NCBI GenBank assembly: GCA_020796225.1
Contig: CM036765.1
Coordinates: 2,688,228-2,752,227, forward strand
Source: Arion vulgaris
Taxonomy: Eukaryota > Mollusca > Gastropoda > Stylommatophora > Arionidae
DNA: 64,000 nucleotides
Direction: 5' to 3'
Positions within the stretch are counted from its first letter, which is position 1, and the number at the start of each line of letters is the position of its first letter. Position numbers and translations under genes: made by a program. The notes beneath the pieces are model-generated. The model was given only the letters and a program-made list of their open reading frames with translations, was not told where the DNA came from and ran no database searches. This document shows positions 22,871-34,359 of the stretch, in pieces.

Positions 22871-24225
22871 ATAATGCAGTGGAACGCGGAGGGCGTCAGA
22901 AACCAAAAAATAGAGCTGCAAAACTTCCTGAAGGAGCATGACATCGATGTGTGCTGCATCCAAGAAACACATCTTACCAGCACACACAGATTCTCCATTA
23001 GAGGCTATGAAATCTTCCAGCAAGATAGGGAAGACCGACTCAAAGGGGGAGTCATGACTGCCATCAAAAACAGGTTCTCAGCCTGGAAAACGCATCGCTC
23101 CCAATCAACCGACACAGAGGCGATAACCATCTGCATAAAAACCAATGCAAATCACAATTTGCAACATATATTTACCACCAAACAAATTTATCCACCTAAA
23201 CAACATACAACCAAACACAGAAAACTCGACAATAGTTGGAGATTTCAACAGCCATTCTCCAAGCTGGGGTACTCTGACCTAAATATAAAAGGAGAGGAAG
23301 TAGAAGACTTCATCATCAACAACAGTCTTGTTCTGCTAAACAAACCTGGTGACCCACACTCATACTACTCTCGACCTTGGAGAACAACCAGCAACCCAGA
23401 CCTAGCAATAGCGACTGAAGATGTTGAAAAATTCACAAGTCGAAGTGTGTGCAATCAACTAGGGGCAGTGACCATAAACCCATAATAATCTCCATGAAAG
23501 GACAGAGAAACACCCCAAAGGGAACACTCTCCCCCAGCTGGAACTATACGAAAGAAAATTGGAATATCTTCTCCTCACACCTAGAAGAAGCCATAAAGAA
23601 CATGAAGATAAAGAAAATAGCCCTAAACCGCAAACTCCAAACATTCAACAACTGGGTTCTAAATGCAGCAAAAATAAGTATACCAAGAGGAAGAAGGGAA
23701 GACTACCGACCCTATTGATCCCCTAAACTGGAAGAGCTTCACGCTGAACTCAGCATCCAAAGATAAAACATGGAAGAAGACCTCACAGATGCAAATGTTA
23801 CCCTACACAACAAGACAAAGGCAATATTTACCAAAGAAAGAAGAAAGGCATGAGAGACAGTTGGCATGAAAAAACTGCCTCCTTAAATCTAGAGAAAGAC
23901 ACTAAAAACTATGGAACCTCACAAAAACCCTAAATGGTGACAGGACAGAAAGGACCAAAACTGTGCTACACACAGACACAGGATCTGTCACCGGCAGAGC
24001 AGCAGCAGACCTATTAGCTAGAACCTATCACAAAACTGCTACACACAGACACAGGATTTGTCACCGGCAGAGCAGCAGCAGACCTATTAGCTAGAACCTA
24101 TCAATCGGAAAGTCAGGTCCAAATTCAACAGGCAAGAAAAAGGAAGTTAAAAACCAGTCAAAGCAACTGTTGAATAGTCTTAACTCTACAATCCCAACAG
24201 ACAGCATGACAGCTATGTTTACCCT
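22871..24225 (+). pseudogene. Jockey/CR1-type LINE endonuclease region
   Basis: APE endonuclease start IMQWNAEGVRNQKIELQNFL, catalytic Glu in CCIQETHLTS, then (after a frame change) VGDFNSHSPSWG-like coding. Next come NKPGDPHSYYSR, NPDLAIAT and the GSDHKPI end motif with catalytic Asp-His. The linker continues with FNNWVLNAAKISIPRGRR and AAADLLARTYQSES. The frame then meets the 27-bp array at 24226, before any RT motif. Several frameshifts make it non-functional. The 76-bp monomers lie immediately upstream. Confidence 0.88.
23960..24107 (+). repeat. tandem duplication of about 72 bp within LINE
   Basis: CTACACACAGACACAGGAT and CAGCAGCAGACCTATTAGCT occur twice in tandem. Confidence 0.9.
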
Positions 24226-24628
24226 GAGATGGTATGATAAGATAGAGGGACTGAGATGGTATGATAAGATAGAGGAACTGAGATGGTATGATAAGATAGA
24301 GGAACTGAGATGGTATGATAAGATAGAGGAACTGAGATGGTATGATAAGATAGAGGGACTGAGATGGTATGATAAGATAGAGGAACTGAGATGGTATGAT
24401 AAGATAGAGGGACTGAGATGGTATGATAAGATAGAGGGACTGAGATGGTATGATAAGATAGAGGAACTGAGATGGTATGATAAGATAGAGGAACTGAGAT
24501 GGTATGATAAGATAGAGGAACTGAGATGGTATGATAAGATAGAGGAACTGAGATGGTATGATAAGATAGAGGTACTGAGATGGTATGATAAGATAGAGGG
24601 ACTGAAATGGTATGATAAGATATATATA
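24226..24628 (+). repeat. 27-bp array, left block, about 15 copies
   Basis: Unit CTGAGATGGTATGATAAGAT plus AGAGGAA, reading RWYDKIEEL. It derives from the LINE C-terminal motif seen once at 54745-54775 (RRIEGLRWYGRV). It continues at 26405-26876 beyond the Penelope-like insertion. Confidence 0.95.
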
Positions 24629-25065
24629 TGGAACTGCAGTAAAACTATTTGATTGGCAAAACACGTAATTACAAAGTACTGTAGTTTTACAAATTACAAA
24701 ACAATGACAAAATACAGCAACGTTTCGACCAACAAGGCCTTTATCAAGCAAACGAACAAACAGGAGTGACAAATTAAAATGAAACACAAATGGACGACCA
24801 AATACAAACGTATCTAAGGAAAATCTGGAATAAAAACGAATAACGAAATAAATGTAACACAAAAACACACATAAAAACTAGAAATAGAAAGGAAAAGAAA
24901 CAATGAAACATCTAGTAAATATATAACTTGAATACATGCAACATATACCTATATAGATTACAAAGCAGGGGAAGAGAAAGTACTAAGAAGCATAAGAATG
25001 GAATATAACATGAATACATGCAAACATATACCCATATAGATTACAAAGCATGGGAAGAGAAAGTA
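24629..25065 (-). mobile_element. Penelope-like element terminal region, copy 2
   Basis: Downstream of the coding part on the minus strand. It shares CAACGTTTCGACCAACAAGG and following sequence with 9195-9582, and in inverted orientation with 38600-38750. A segment of about 90 bp (ACATATACC...GAAAGTACTAAGAAGCATAA) is duplicated within it. Confidence 0.85.
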
Positions 25066-26405
25066 CTAAGAAGCATAAGAATGTAATACGTTGAGCCCGC
25101 GTGGTCGCAAGGTACCATACAAAGAAATCAACCGATTCTCCAGAGCAAATCGACTGCGATCATCCGAGGAACATGATCGGATGGCTGTGACCTGGACATC
25201 GTGAGCACCTAAATGGCCAGTGTCATTGAAATGGGTGGCTACAGGGGTCACAGAGCATTGGCGTATGTCGCGTAAGTGTTGGGCGAATCGGTCACTGGCC
25301 TCTTGCCTGTCTCGCCGATATAAGCCTTGTTACACCCCTTACAGATAATAGCATAGATAAGATTACGGGACTCGCATGTGAACCCATCGTCAATAAGAAA
25401 CGTGCCTAAAGGAAAAGATACAGTACGCGTCTGTATCACATAAGCACACGTGTTGCAACGCCGACGATCACACTGGACAGTGCCAAAATGAGTATGGATA
25501 TTGGACTTAAGGCGACTGTGTACCAACATATCCTTAAGACTTCTGTCCCGTCTGTAAGACACCAAAGGATAGTTGGGGAAGACAGAACAGGTCTCAGGAT
25601 CTGATCTAAGGAGAGACAGATGACGGAATAAAACATTTTCACCAGGGAACTATGGGGTGGTAAGTTAAGATAAGTTTTACTCTGTCAGAGTTAGTAGTCC
25701 TATGCTGACTGGTAAGGGCCTGCTGGCAAGTGATTTTCTGAACTCGATGCATAGCCGAGACAAGCACCTCTCCGGGTACAGGCGCCTACGAAAGAAATCA
25801 AGCATCTCGCGAGCTCTCTCAAGAAAATCATCGTCCTCACTACAAAGGCGACGAAGGCGTAAGAGCTGCGAGAATGGCAAAGAGTCACGACAAGCCCGGG
25901 ATGGGAAGAAGTATAGAGGAGAAACTATGTGCATCAGTAGGCTTGTAATATACTGATGTATAGATAGTGGATAGGCGTAAGGTGATAGTAATGTCAAGAA
26001 AGTTGACACAAGTAGTGGAGATGTGAGAAGTAAAACGAATAGAAGGGTTGAAAACGTTAATGAAATTAATGAAGCGTGACAAATCGGCTTCAGGCATATC
26101 AGTGATGCCAATACAGTCATCAATGTATCTGTGATAGACAGACGGAAGGGGGCCATCATATGTAGTCCATACTAGGTGTTCAAGATAGCCCATGAAAAGA
26201 CAAGCATAACTAGGTCCCATTTTAGTACCCATGGCAACCCCACTGATCTGCTCAAAGAATTGGTCATTAAACTGAAAGGAGTTAAGAGTGAGAACTAGTT
26301 CCACAAGACGAAGGAGAGCAGAAGTTGACACAAGTGGATTAGTTCTCCTATTGAGAAAGAACTGGAGAGCTATAAGGCCGTCAGGATGAGGTATAGAAGT
26401 GTACA
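25066..26405 (-). pseudogene. Penelope-like element RT and GIY-YIG endonuclease, 5'-truncated
   Basis: Reading the minus strand from 26405, YTSIPHPDGL is the start of the RT core. ISGVAMGTKMGPSYACLFMG and YHRYIDDCIG follow, with YIDD at the catalytic site, then VNFLDITITL and YYKPTDAHSF. After frame changes comes a GIY-YIG endonuclease region with CESRNLIYAIICKGCNKAYI and GETGKR, then THFNDTGH and RFALENRLISLYGT. Penelope-like elements pair this RT with GIY-YIG at the C-terminus. The RT is cut at the LYTSIPH motif where the 27-bp array begins, so the copy is 5'-truncated, and several frameshifts disable it. Confidence 0.93.
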
Positions 26406-26876
26406 ATGATAAGATAGAGGAACTGAGATGGTATGATAAGATAGAGGAACTGAGATGGTATGATAAGATAGAGGGACTGAGATGGTATGATAAGATAGAG
26501 GTACTGAGATGGTATGATAAGATAGAGGAACTGAGATGGTATGATAAGATAGAGGAACTGAGATGGTATGATAAGATAGAGGAACTGAGATGGTATGATA
26601 AGATAGAGGGACTGAGATGGTATGATAAGATAGAGGAACTGAGATGGTATGATAAGATAGAGGGACTGAGATGGTATGATAAGATAGAGGAACTGAGATG
26701 GTATGATAAGATAGAGGAACTGAGATGGTATGATAAGATAGAGGAACTGAGATGGTATGATAAGATAGAGGAACTGAGATGGTATGATAAGATAGAGGAA
26801 CTGAGATGGTATGATAAGATAGAGGAACTGAGATGGTATGATAAGATAGAGGAACTGAGATGGTATGATAAGATTT
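26405..26876 (+). repeat. 27-bp array, right block, about 17 copies
   Basis: Same unit and orientation as 24226-24628. The last unit leads into ATTTCAAACGAAGAACTCGA (ISNEEL), which is LINE coding sequence colinear with the repeated motif. Confidence 0.95.
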
Positions 26877-26897
26877 CAAACGAAGAACTCGAAGGGG

Positions 26898-27045
26898 GTC
26901 TCTGTGGCTAAGTGGTTACGCCCTTTGCCTTGCGAGTCGAAGGTCGTTGGGGTTTTTTTCTAGAGACCCCCAGGATTATTGCTGGAGTTACGGAGTTCGT
27001 GCTTTGTGTAATACTCTCGGCAGGTAGTGTACTATTTCTGCGAGG
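26898..27045 (+). mobile_element. short SINE-A-like copy within LINE 3' sequence
   Basis: Begins GGTCTCTGTGGCTAAGTGG (A-box-like) with GTCGAAGG in the B-box position, then GTTACGGAGTTCGTGC, the SINE-A 3' motif. The middle of the body is missing. GAACTC occurs on both sides (about 26885 and 27077) and may be the target duplication. Confidence 0.6.
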
Positions 27046-27049
27046 AGGG

Positions 27050-27245
27050 ACCGAGCCATAAAAAAAGGAACAAAGGAACTCAGGGAAAGAACTAAGCAGA
27101 TACCTGTGGAGAAAGAGCTAAGGAAGAGACGCTGGCGATGGATAGGACACACGTTGAAGAACGACTGGAAGCATAACAAGACAGACACTGTTTTAGAACC
27201 CGCATGGAAAGAGGAGTAGAGAAAGATCTAGACAGACCTGTAGAA
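27050..27245 (+). pseudogene. RTE-like LINE C-terminal fragment
   Basis: Reads ELRERTKQIPVEKELRKR, RWRWIGHTLKND and LEPAWKEE, matching KKRRWRWIGHTLRKPEE in the LINE at 53975-54060. It is probably the same copy whose RWYDKI segment became the 27-bp array. Confidence 0.8.
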
Positions 27246-27446
27246 GAGAGCTGGAGACGATTGATTGATTATTGATCCTCGATTGATTATTTGTCCTAGA
27301 TTTGTCCTAGACTTATATCACAGCTAACACTCTATTTCTGAAGTTTTGACATAAACTAAAATAGACTGAACTTGAGCAACTCTGCAGATTGTAACCTTCT
27401 ATCTGACCTATCATCATGTATTAAATTTCCCATCTTTTCAAAGAAA

Positions 27447-28242
27447 TTGAAAATCTGTCTGGAGTGTATGAAAATCTGTCTGGAGTGTATGAAAATCTGT
27501 CTGGAGTGTATGAAAATCTGTCTGGAGTGTATGAAAATCTGTCTGGAGTGTATGAAAATCTGTCTGGAGTGTATGAAAATCTGTCTGGAGTGTATGAAAT
27601 CTGTCTGAGGTAAAATCTGTCTGGAGTGTATGAAAATCTGTCTGGAGTGTATGAAAATCTGTCTGGAGTGTATGAAAATCTGTCTGGAGTGTATGAAAAT
27701 CTGTCTGGAGTGTATGAAAATCTGTCTGGAGTGTATGAAAATCTGTCTGGAGTGTATGAAAATCTGTCTGGAGTGTATGAAAATCTGTCTGGAGTGTATG
27801 AAAATCTGTCTGGAGTGTATGAAAATCTGTCTGGAGTGTATGAAAATCTGTCTGGAGTGTATGAAAATCTGTCTGGAGTGTATGAAAATCTGTCTGGAGT
27901 GTATGAAAATCTGTCTGGAGTGTATGAAAATCTGTCTGGAGTGTATGAAAATCTGTCTGGAGTGTATGAAAATCTGTCTGGAGTGTATGAAAATCTGTCT
28001 GGAGTGTATGAAAATCTGTCTGGAGTGTATGAAAATCTGTCTGGAGTGTATGAAAATCTGTCTGGAGTGTATGAAAATCTGTCTGGAGTGTATGAAAATC
28101 TGTCTGGAGTGTATGAAAATCTGTCTGGAGTGTATGAAAATCTGTCTGGGGTGTATGAAAATCTGTCTGGGGTGTATGAAAATCTGTCTGGAGTGTATGA
28201 AAATCTGTCTGGAGTGTATGAAAATCTGTCTGGAGTGTATGG
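27447..28242. repeat. 21-bp satellite, about 38 copies
   Basis: Unit GAAAATCTGTCTGGAGTGTA plus T. Its length keeps frames open on both strands (YTPDRFS and KICLECM repeats), which is not evidence of coding. One disrupted unit is near 27600. Parent not recognised. Confidence 0.97.
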
Positions 28243-28805
28243 TGTCAGTTGATTAAAATATGAAGTTTCTAACGACCAAGGTCGCGTCATCACCATTCAT
28301 CAAGAACTCGTATTCAACCTACCATGCTCAGAAAACATATAAGTGCTAATCAGCACTGCACGGTTGTCAAACTGTCCTATTTCATATTGAGGTAGTAACA
28401 TACAAACGTTTTGTTTTCTTGTACTCTAAGATACTGCAGTCAAACTTCATGGGACGTAAAACTATAGTTGCTTGTTTTCCTCGTGATATACTAAATGTGA
28501 GTGACACGCGAGAAAGGAATTAGTAAGAGCTCTCTTTGTCTAAACAAATGGATAATAGAGTTGGATGTAGTGCCATTGTGTTTCTTCTATACGATGGAAT
28601 AATCGATCATTGCCAATTTGAACTTTCACTTACGATTTCTATTCTTATTTATAACATTTCTATGCACGCTATTCGAGGGAGAATACTTCGTGTTGCAACA
28701 TTGATTCACTAAGTCCGAAGCTTGAACTAGAACACGGCAGCAATAGAGGCAGAGACTTTCCCAGTAGCAAAGCGTGGACAACAGTTAACTAAACTAGTGT
28801 AATGC
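28243..28805. other. no recognisable feature
   Basis: Complex, apparently single-copy sequence without an exon or TE signature that I can identify. Confidence 0.45.
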
Positions 28806-28809
28806 TTAA

Positions 28810-28904
28810 CCCGTTCAACGTACTGAACCCATTTACAGTTTGGCGGTAATTCTGTATGCATTGTACATACTATTTGTTGTAAACAAAATCACGGAGTCAA
28901 GGGG
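28810..28904. mobile_element. 95-bp piggyBac-like MITE
   Basis: Flanked by TTAA at 28806-28809 and 28905-28908. It starts CCCGTTCAACG and ends GGAGTCAAGGGG, a partly inverted pair. TTAA targets with CCC...GGG ends are typical of piggyBac-type elements. A similar left end (TTTAACCCTTTCACTCCGTC) occurs at 29128. Confidence 0.55.
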
Positions 28905-28961
28905 TTAATGTGTCCGAAGTGTTTTAGATTACTGGACGGTGTTTATAAATCAATATTTCTT

Positions 28962-29037
28962 GATGTTCAGGTCATGAATGATGTTCAGGTCATGAATGGT
29001 GTTCAGGTCATGAATGATGTTCAGGTCATAAATGATG
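28962..29037. repeat. 19-bp tandem repeat, 4 copies
   Basis: Four copies of GATGTTCAGGTCATGAAT, the third with GGTGTTC. Confidence 0.9.
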
Positions 29038-29314
29038 TCTATATTTCTCATCTTCTTTGTCAACTTGTCTTCTAATAATTTGAATGCTTCAATTTGTTTT
29101 TAAAAAAAAAAAGATTATTTTCTTATTTAACCCTTTCACTCCGTCAATTTTTTATTTTGTTTACATTCGGGCGTATTTGTAATAGAGACAGCAATTCATA
29201 GCTAATAAAGTTTTAATACTTAGAGGGCTAATAGTTAGTTGTTAACTCCTCTTATTTTTGAGATCGGTTTCGTATGGTCAGTCTAAATCACCAACATCAG
29301 CATAAGAAAGAAAG

Positions 29315-29606
29315 TTGGCACAAAACCGTGCTTGAATTACATAGATAAACAAAGAATGAAGTGGTTTGGCCACTTAATAAGAATGCATCCAAACTCCACA
29401 GTATACAGAGTCTTCTACAACAGAATATCGGGAAAGAAGGCAAGAGGAAGACCACAGAAAGGATGGTTAGATGGCGTAGCAGAATCCTGTGAAAGAGCAA
29501 AGATAACAATCACACAAGCCACCAGAACAGCGCAAGACAAAACAGAAAACCACGATACTGGGCAACAACCCGGTAGCAGTGTGACGACAAAAGAAGAAGA
29601 AGTCTA
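29315..29606 (+). pseudogene. RTE-like LINE 3' end
   Basis: The frame reads MKWFGHLIRMHPNSTVYRVF then SGKKARGRPQKGWLDGVAES. It continues to CAACCCGGTAGCAGTGTGAC and an AAGAAGAAG tail. It is the unamplified reference for the arrays in the copies at 3780-5570 and 59590-60020. Confidence 0.85.
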
Positions 29607-29689
29607 AGCCAGCGTTGTGAAACACGGCGCTCATATTGTGTGCTATGGTACCGGTGTCATACATTCATTGCGTCCTACTTTACTTTGCC

Positions 29690-31385
29690 AGCTTGAATGC
29701 TGTTCTACTTTAACCTGACAGCTTGAATGCTGTTCTACTTTACTTTGCCAGCTTGAATGCTGTTCTACTTTACTTTGCCAGCTTGAATGCTGTTCTACTT
29801 TACTTTGCCAGCTTGAATGCTGTTCTACTTTACTTTGCCAGCTTGAATGCTGTTCTACTTTACTTTGCCAGCTTGAATGCTGTTCTACTTTACTTTGCCA
29901 GCTTGAATGCTGTTCTACTTTACTTTGCCAGCTTGAATGCTGTTCTACTTTACTTTGCCAGCTTGAATGCTGTTCTACTTTACTTTGCCAGCTTGAATGC
30001 TGTTCTACTTTACTTTGACAGCTTGAATGCTGTTCTACTTTAACTTGCCAGCTTGAATGCTGTTCTACTTTAACCTGACAGCTTGAATGCTGTTCTACTT
30101 TACTTTGCCAGCTTGAATGCTGTTCTACTTTTACTTTGCCTTATGACTTTTGAATGCTGTTCTACTTTACTTGACAGCTTGAATGCTGTTCTACTTTACT
30201 TGACAGCTTGAATGCTGTTCTACTTTAACCTGACAGCTTGAATGATGTTCTACTTTAACCTGACAGCTTGAATGATGTTCTACTTTAACCTGACAGCTTG
30301 AATGATGTTCTACTTTAACCTGACAGCTTGAATGCTGTTCTACTTTAACCTGACAGCTTGAATGATGTTCTACTTTAACCTGCAGCTTGAATGATGTTCT
30401 ACTTTAACCTGACAGCTTGAATGCTGTTCTACTTTAACCTGACAGCTTGAATGCTGTTCTACTTTAACCTGCAAGCTTGAATGCTGTTCTACTTTAACCT
30501 GACAGCTTGAATGCTGTTCTACTTTAACCTGACAGCTTGAATGCTGTTCTACTTTAACCTGCAAGCTTGAATGCTGTTCTACTTTAACCTGACAGCTTGA
30601 ATGATGTTCTACTTTAACCTGACAGCTTGAATGATGTTCTACTTTAACCTGACAGCTTGAATGATGTTCTACTTTAACCTGACAGCTTGAATGCTGTTCT
30701 ACTTTAACCTGACAGCTTGAATGCTGTTCTACTTTAACCTGTCAGCTTGAATGCTGTTCTACTTTAACCTGACAGCTTGAATGCTGTTCTACTTTAACCT
30801 GACAGCTTGAATGCTGTTCTACTTTAACCTGCAAGCTTGAATGCTGTTCTACTTTAACCTGCCAGCTTGAATGCTGTTCTACTTTAACCTGACAGCTTGA
30901 ATGCTGTTCTACTTTAACCTGACAGCTTGAATGCTGTTCTACTTTAACCTGACAGCTTGAATGATGTTCTACTTTAACCTGCAAGCTTGAATGCTGTTCT
31001 ACTTTAACCTGACAGCTTGAATGCTGTTCTACTTAACTGACAGCTGAATGCTGTTACTTAACGCAGCTTGAATGCTGTTCTACTTTAACCTGTCAGCTTG
31101 AATGCTGTTCTACTTTAACCTGACAGTTTGAATGATGTTCTACTTTAACCTGCACGAATGCTGTTTTTAACCTGCATGAATGCTGTTCTACTTTAACCTG
31201 ACAGCTTGAATGTGTTCTACTTTAACCTGACAGCTTGAATGATGTTCTACTTTAACCTGCAAGCTTGAATGCTGTTCTACTTTAACCTGACAGCTTGAAT
31301 GATGTTCTACTTTAACCTGACAGCTTGAATGATGTTCTACTTTAACCTGACAGCTTGAATGCTGTTCACTTTAACCTGACAGCTT
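29690..31385. repeat. 30-bp satellite, about 56 copies, two subtypes
   Basis: Unit GCTTGAATGCTGTTCTACTT plus a variable 10 bp: TACTTTGCCA dominates the left third and TAACCTGACA the rest, with a sharp change near 30030-30240. Indel-rich patches lie at 30120-30180 and 31030-31200. Confidence 0.96.
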
Positions 31386-32105
31386 GAACTGATAACCTCA
31401 GAAAGATAATAGATTAAGCAACAATATTTTTCCATTTTACTTCCGATTTTGCAATCCTGTTTTATATTGTATCCGCTCTACTACCCCTACCCCCACCCCC
31501 ATAAGAATTCATGTTTAACGAATTGGTACGTAACTTGGATGATGCACAGAGAGTTTTTATATAATTTTGCATAAAGCACAAAAATGATAATCAAAGTTTA
31601 GAATTTACAATAATACACAATATGGCGGCGAATGTTTGCAAAGGCGTATTCCTATTACATATTATAACAAGTAAAGTGACATCAAACAAATGACACCTTA
31701 CACTTCTATCAATGAAAATAGAAGGTGTGTGCATACGCCAATGACAATCGTTCGGATACAGTGTGAGATTATTAATTACACGGGATTTCCGATTTTCGCT
31801 GGTGCTGAATTGCATGTGAAGCACACAAATGCGAAATTGCAGGAATACTGTTAAAGTTCCACACGTATACGAAATCAACATCGCTGTTATTTTACTAATA
31901 ATAAATAAGTAAAATCTTATAGCACTAAAGGTTTGGTGGAGCAAAAAATACATTACGACTGTTATTAATATCAAAATGTAAAAAAATCATTTCTCTCAAG
32001 TAGGTGATTTCATATTGGTCGGTAAAGAATTTCACGAATTTGGGAACGAACTATAATTAACTAAACGTCTGTTATCTTGATATTTGTAATGTAATGTAGC
32101 GTATT
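31386..32105. other. no recognisable feature
   Basis: Contains a C-rich tract (CCCCTACCCCCACCCCC, 31484) and a chance minus-strand frame of 127 codons without any recognised motif. Confidence 0.4.
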
Positions 32106-32134
32106 AACCAATCTATCTATTAATATATAATAAT

Positions 32135-32269
32135 AATAATTCCTCTCATACCGTTATACGTTACATAGGGCCTGCAAGTAATTTCTCCATACCGCTCTAT
32201 CCTGGGCAACTCGCTCAATCTCCTCCATGGAACTGAGACCGATATTTCCTGCCTCTCTCAGAAAAGTTA

Positions 32270-32276
<7 letters not shown>
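32135..32276 (-). pseudogene. LINE 3'-terminal fragment
   Basis: On the minus strand it reads AGTTGCCCAGGATAGAGCGG and TTGCAGGCCCTATGTAACGT, the same 3' end as the copies at 49755-49985 and 62150-62525 (AQDRAVWRNYLQALCN-like). Confidence 0.75.

Positions 32277-32338
<62 letters not shown>
32277..32338. repeat. (TA)n microsatellite
   Basis: About 30 TA dinucleotides between two LINE-derived stretches. Confidence 0.98.
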
Positions 32339-32339
<1 letters not shown>

Positions 32340-32340
<1 letters not shown>

Positions 32341-33850
32341 TATGTCTGTTGTGCTTCTCAGCATTCAAAGTACGCGAAGAGTTCTTGCAAGTGCCCTTGA
32401 GTGCGCCTCTTGTATGGTGTTTCCTACCGCCTCTTCTATTTCTAAGATCGATCGTTTGCTTGGGCGTCCTTTCGCGTTGAAACCTTTGTATCTGAATAGT
32501 ATTGCACCTTGTAGTGTTCTGTTGTTGGACGGTAATCGTGTTTCATAGCTGAACCGTTTGATTTGTTGTTTCTTAATATGTTCTAGTACTGATGTTGTTT
32601 CTTAATATGTTGTAGTACTGATGTTGTTTCTTAATATGTTCTAGTACTGATGTTGTTTCTTAATATGTTCTAGTACTGATGTTGTTTCTTAATATGTTCT
32701 AGTACTGATGTTGTTTCTTAATATACTCTAGTACTGATGTTGTTTCTGTAATATACTCTAGTACTGATGTTGTTTCTTAATATGTTCTAGTACTGATGTT
32801 GTTTCTTAATATGTTCTAGTACTGATGTTGTTTCTTAATATACTCTAGTACTGGTGTTGTTTCTTAATATGTTCTAGTACTGATGTTGTTTCTTAATATG
32901 TTCTAGTACTGATGTTGTTTCTTAATATGTTCTAGTACTGATGTTGTTTCTTAATATGTTCTAGTACTGATGTTGTTTCTTAATATGCTCTAGTACTGGT
33001 GTTGTTTCTTAATATGTTCTAGTACTGATGTTGTTTCTTAATATGTTCTAGTACTGATGTTGTTTCTTAATATGTTCTAGTACTGATGTTGTTTCTTAAT
33101 ATGTTCTAGTACTGATGTTGTTTCTTAATATGTTCTAGTACTGATGTTGTTTCTTAATATGTTCTAGTACTGATGTTGTTTCTTAATATGTTCTAGTACT
33201 GATGTTGTTTCTTAATATGCTCTAGTACTGTTGTTGTTTCTTAATATGTTCTAGTACTGATGTTGTTTCTTAATATGTTCTAGTACTGATGTTGTTTCTT
33301 AATATGTTCTAGTACTGATGTTGTTTCTTAATATGTTCTAGTACTGATGTTGTTTCTTAATATGTTCTAGTACTGATGTTGTTTCTTAATATGTTCTAGT
33401 ACTGGTGTTGTTTCTTAATATGTTCTAGTACTGATGTTGTTTCTTAATATGTTCTAGTACTGATGTTGTTTCTTAATATGTTCTAGTACTGATGTTGTTT
33501 CTTAATATGTTCTAGTACTGATGTTGTTTCTTAATATGTTCTAGTACTGATGTTGTTTCTTAATATGTTCTAGTACTGATGTTGTTTCTTAATATGTTCT
33601 AGTACTGATGTTGTTTCTTAATATGTTCTAGTACTGATGTTGTTTCTTAATATGTTCTAGTACTGATGTTGTTTCTTAATATGCTCTATCTAGCACTGAT
33701 GTTGTTCCTACTAAGTTTCTAATTACTTTTAATCTTATCTATCTTTGTTACTCCAGCTATTTTTCGCAGACAATTCACCTTTGTTGTAATTTTCTTTTTC
33801 GTTTACTGCAATTGTTCAAGTTTTACACTGATAGCACAAAGTTGTGAAGT
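32340..33850 (-). pseudogene. RTE-like LINE C-terminus hosting a 29-bp array
   Basis: On the minus strand from 33850 the sequence reads LCYQCKTWTIAVNEK-like coding and CLRKIAGVTKIDKIKS, then the array. It resumes with VLEHIKKQQIKRFSYETRLP and GRPSKRSILEIEEAVGNTIQ. This order matches RTE-like LINE C-termini such as 4189-4500. The segment VLEHIKKQQ is the repeated one. Confidence 0.85.
32545..33692 (-). repeat. 29-bp array derived from LINE coding sequence, about 39 copies
   Basis: Unit GTTGTTTCTTAATATGTTCT plus AGTACTGAT. The minus strand of the last unit continues in register into LINE codons at 32500-32545. Confidence 0.94.
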
Positions 33851-33934
33851 TGGGATGAAGATCGTATTGAAGAATATTAATATAACCGAGATCAAAGCCA
33901 GATATACTGTTAACTGGGAAAACGTGCATAAATG

Positions 33935-34250
33935 AGGCGTATGACAACTAGAGAGCTTAAACTAGACTGTAAGACATGACAACTAGAGAGCTTAAACTAG
34001 ACTTAGACATGACAACTGAGCTAAACTGATGTAAGACATGACAACTAGAGAGCTTAAACTAGACTGTAAGACATGACAACTAGAGAGCTTAAAACTAGAC
34101 TGTAAGACATGACAACTAGAGAGCTTAAACTAGACTGTAAGACATGACAACTAGACAGCTTAAACTAGATTGTATGACAAGACAACTAGAGAACTTAACG
34201 TAGATTGTATGACAAGACAACTAGAGAACTTAACGTAGATTGTATGCCAT
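33935..34250. repeat. 35-bp tandem repeat, about 9 copies
   Basis: Unit GACATGACAACTAGAGAGCT plus TAAACTAGACTGTAA, diverging toward the right end. Confidence 0.92.
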
Positions 34251-34359
34251 GACAACAAGAGAGCCTACAGAAACCCACAAATCTGAGGTGCTCAGATCGG
34301 ATCAGATCAGATTTGGAGAAAACCGAGGGGTGGCTGCGGTGATACTTAACAAATTGGCG

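Noticed and set aside
27421..28296. A 291-codon minus-strand frame of SYTPDRF repeats and overlapping plus-strand frames
   Set aside because: The 21-bp unit lacks stops in several frames on both strands, so long frames are automatic. There is no non-repeat coding sequence, signal peptide or start context.
31480..31502. C-rich tract as G-quadruplex on the minus strand
   Set aside because: Only three clear runs (4, 5 and 5), so a four-run motif is doubtful.
31591..31974. 127-codon minus-strand frame
   Set aside because: No recognisable motif, AT-rich hydrophobic composition, and no supporting context.
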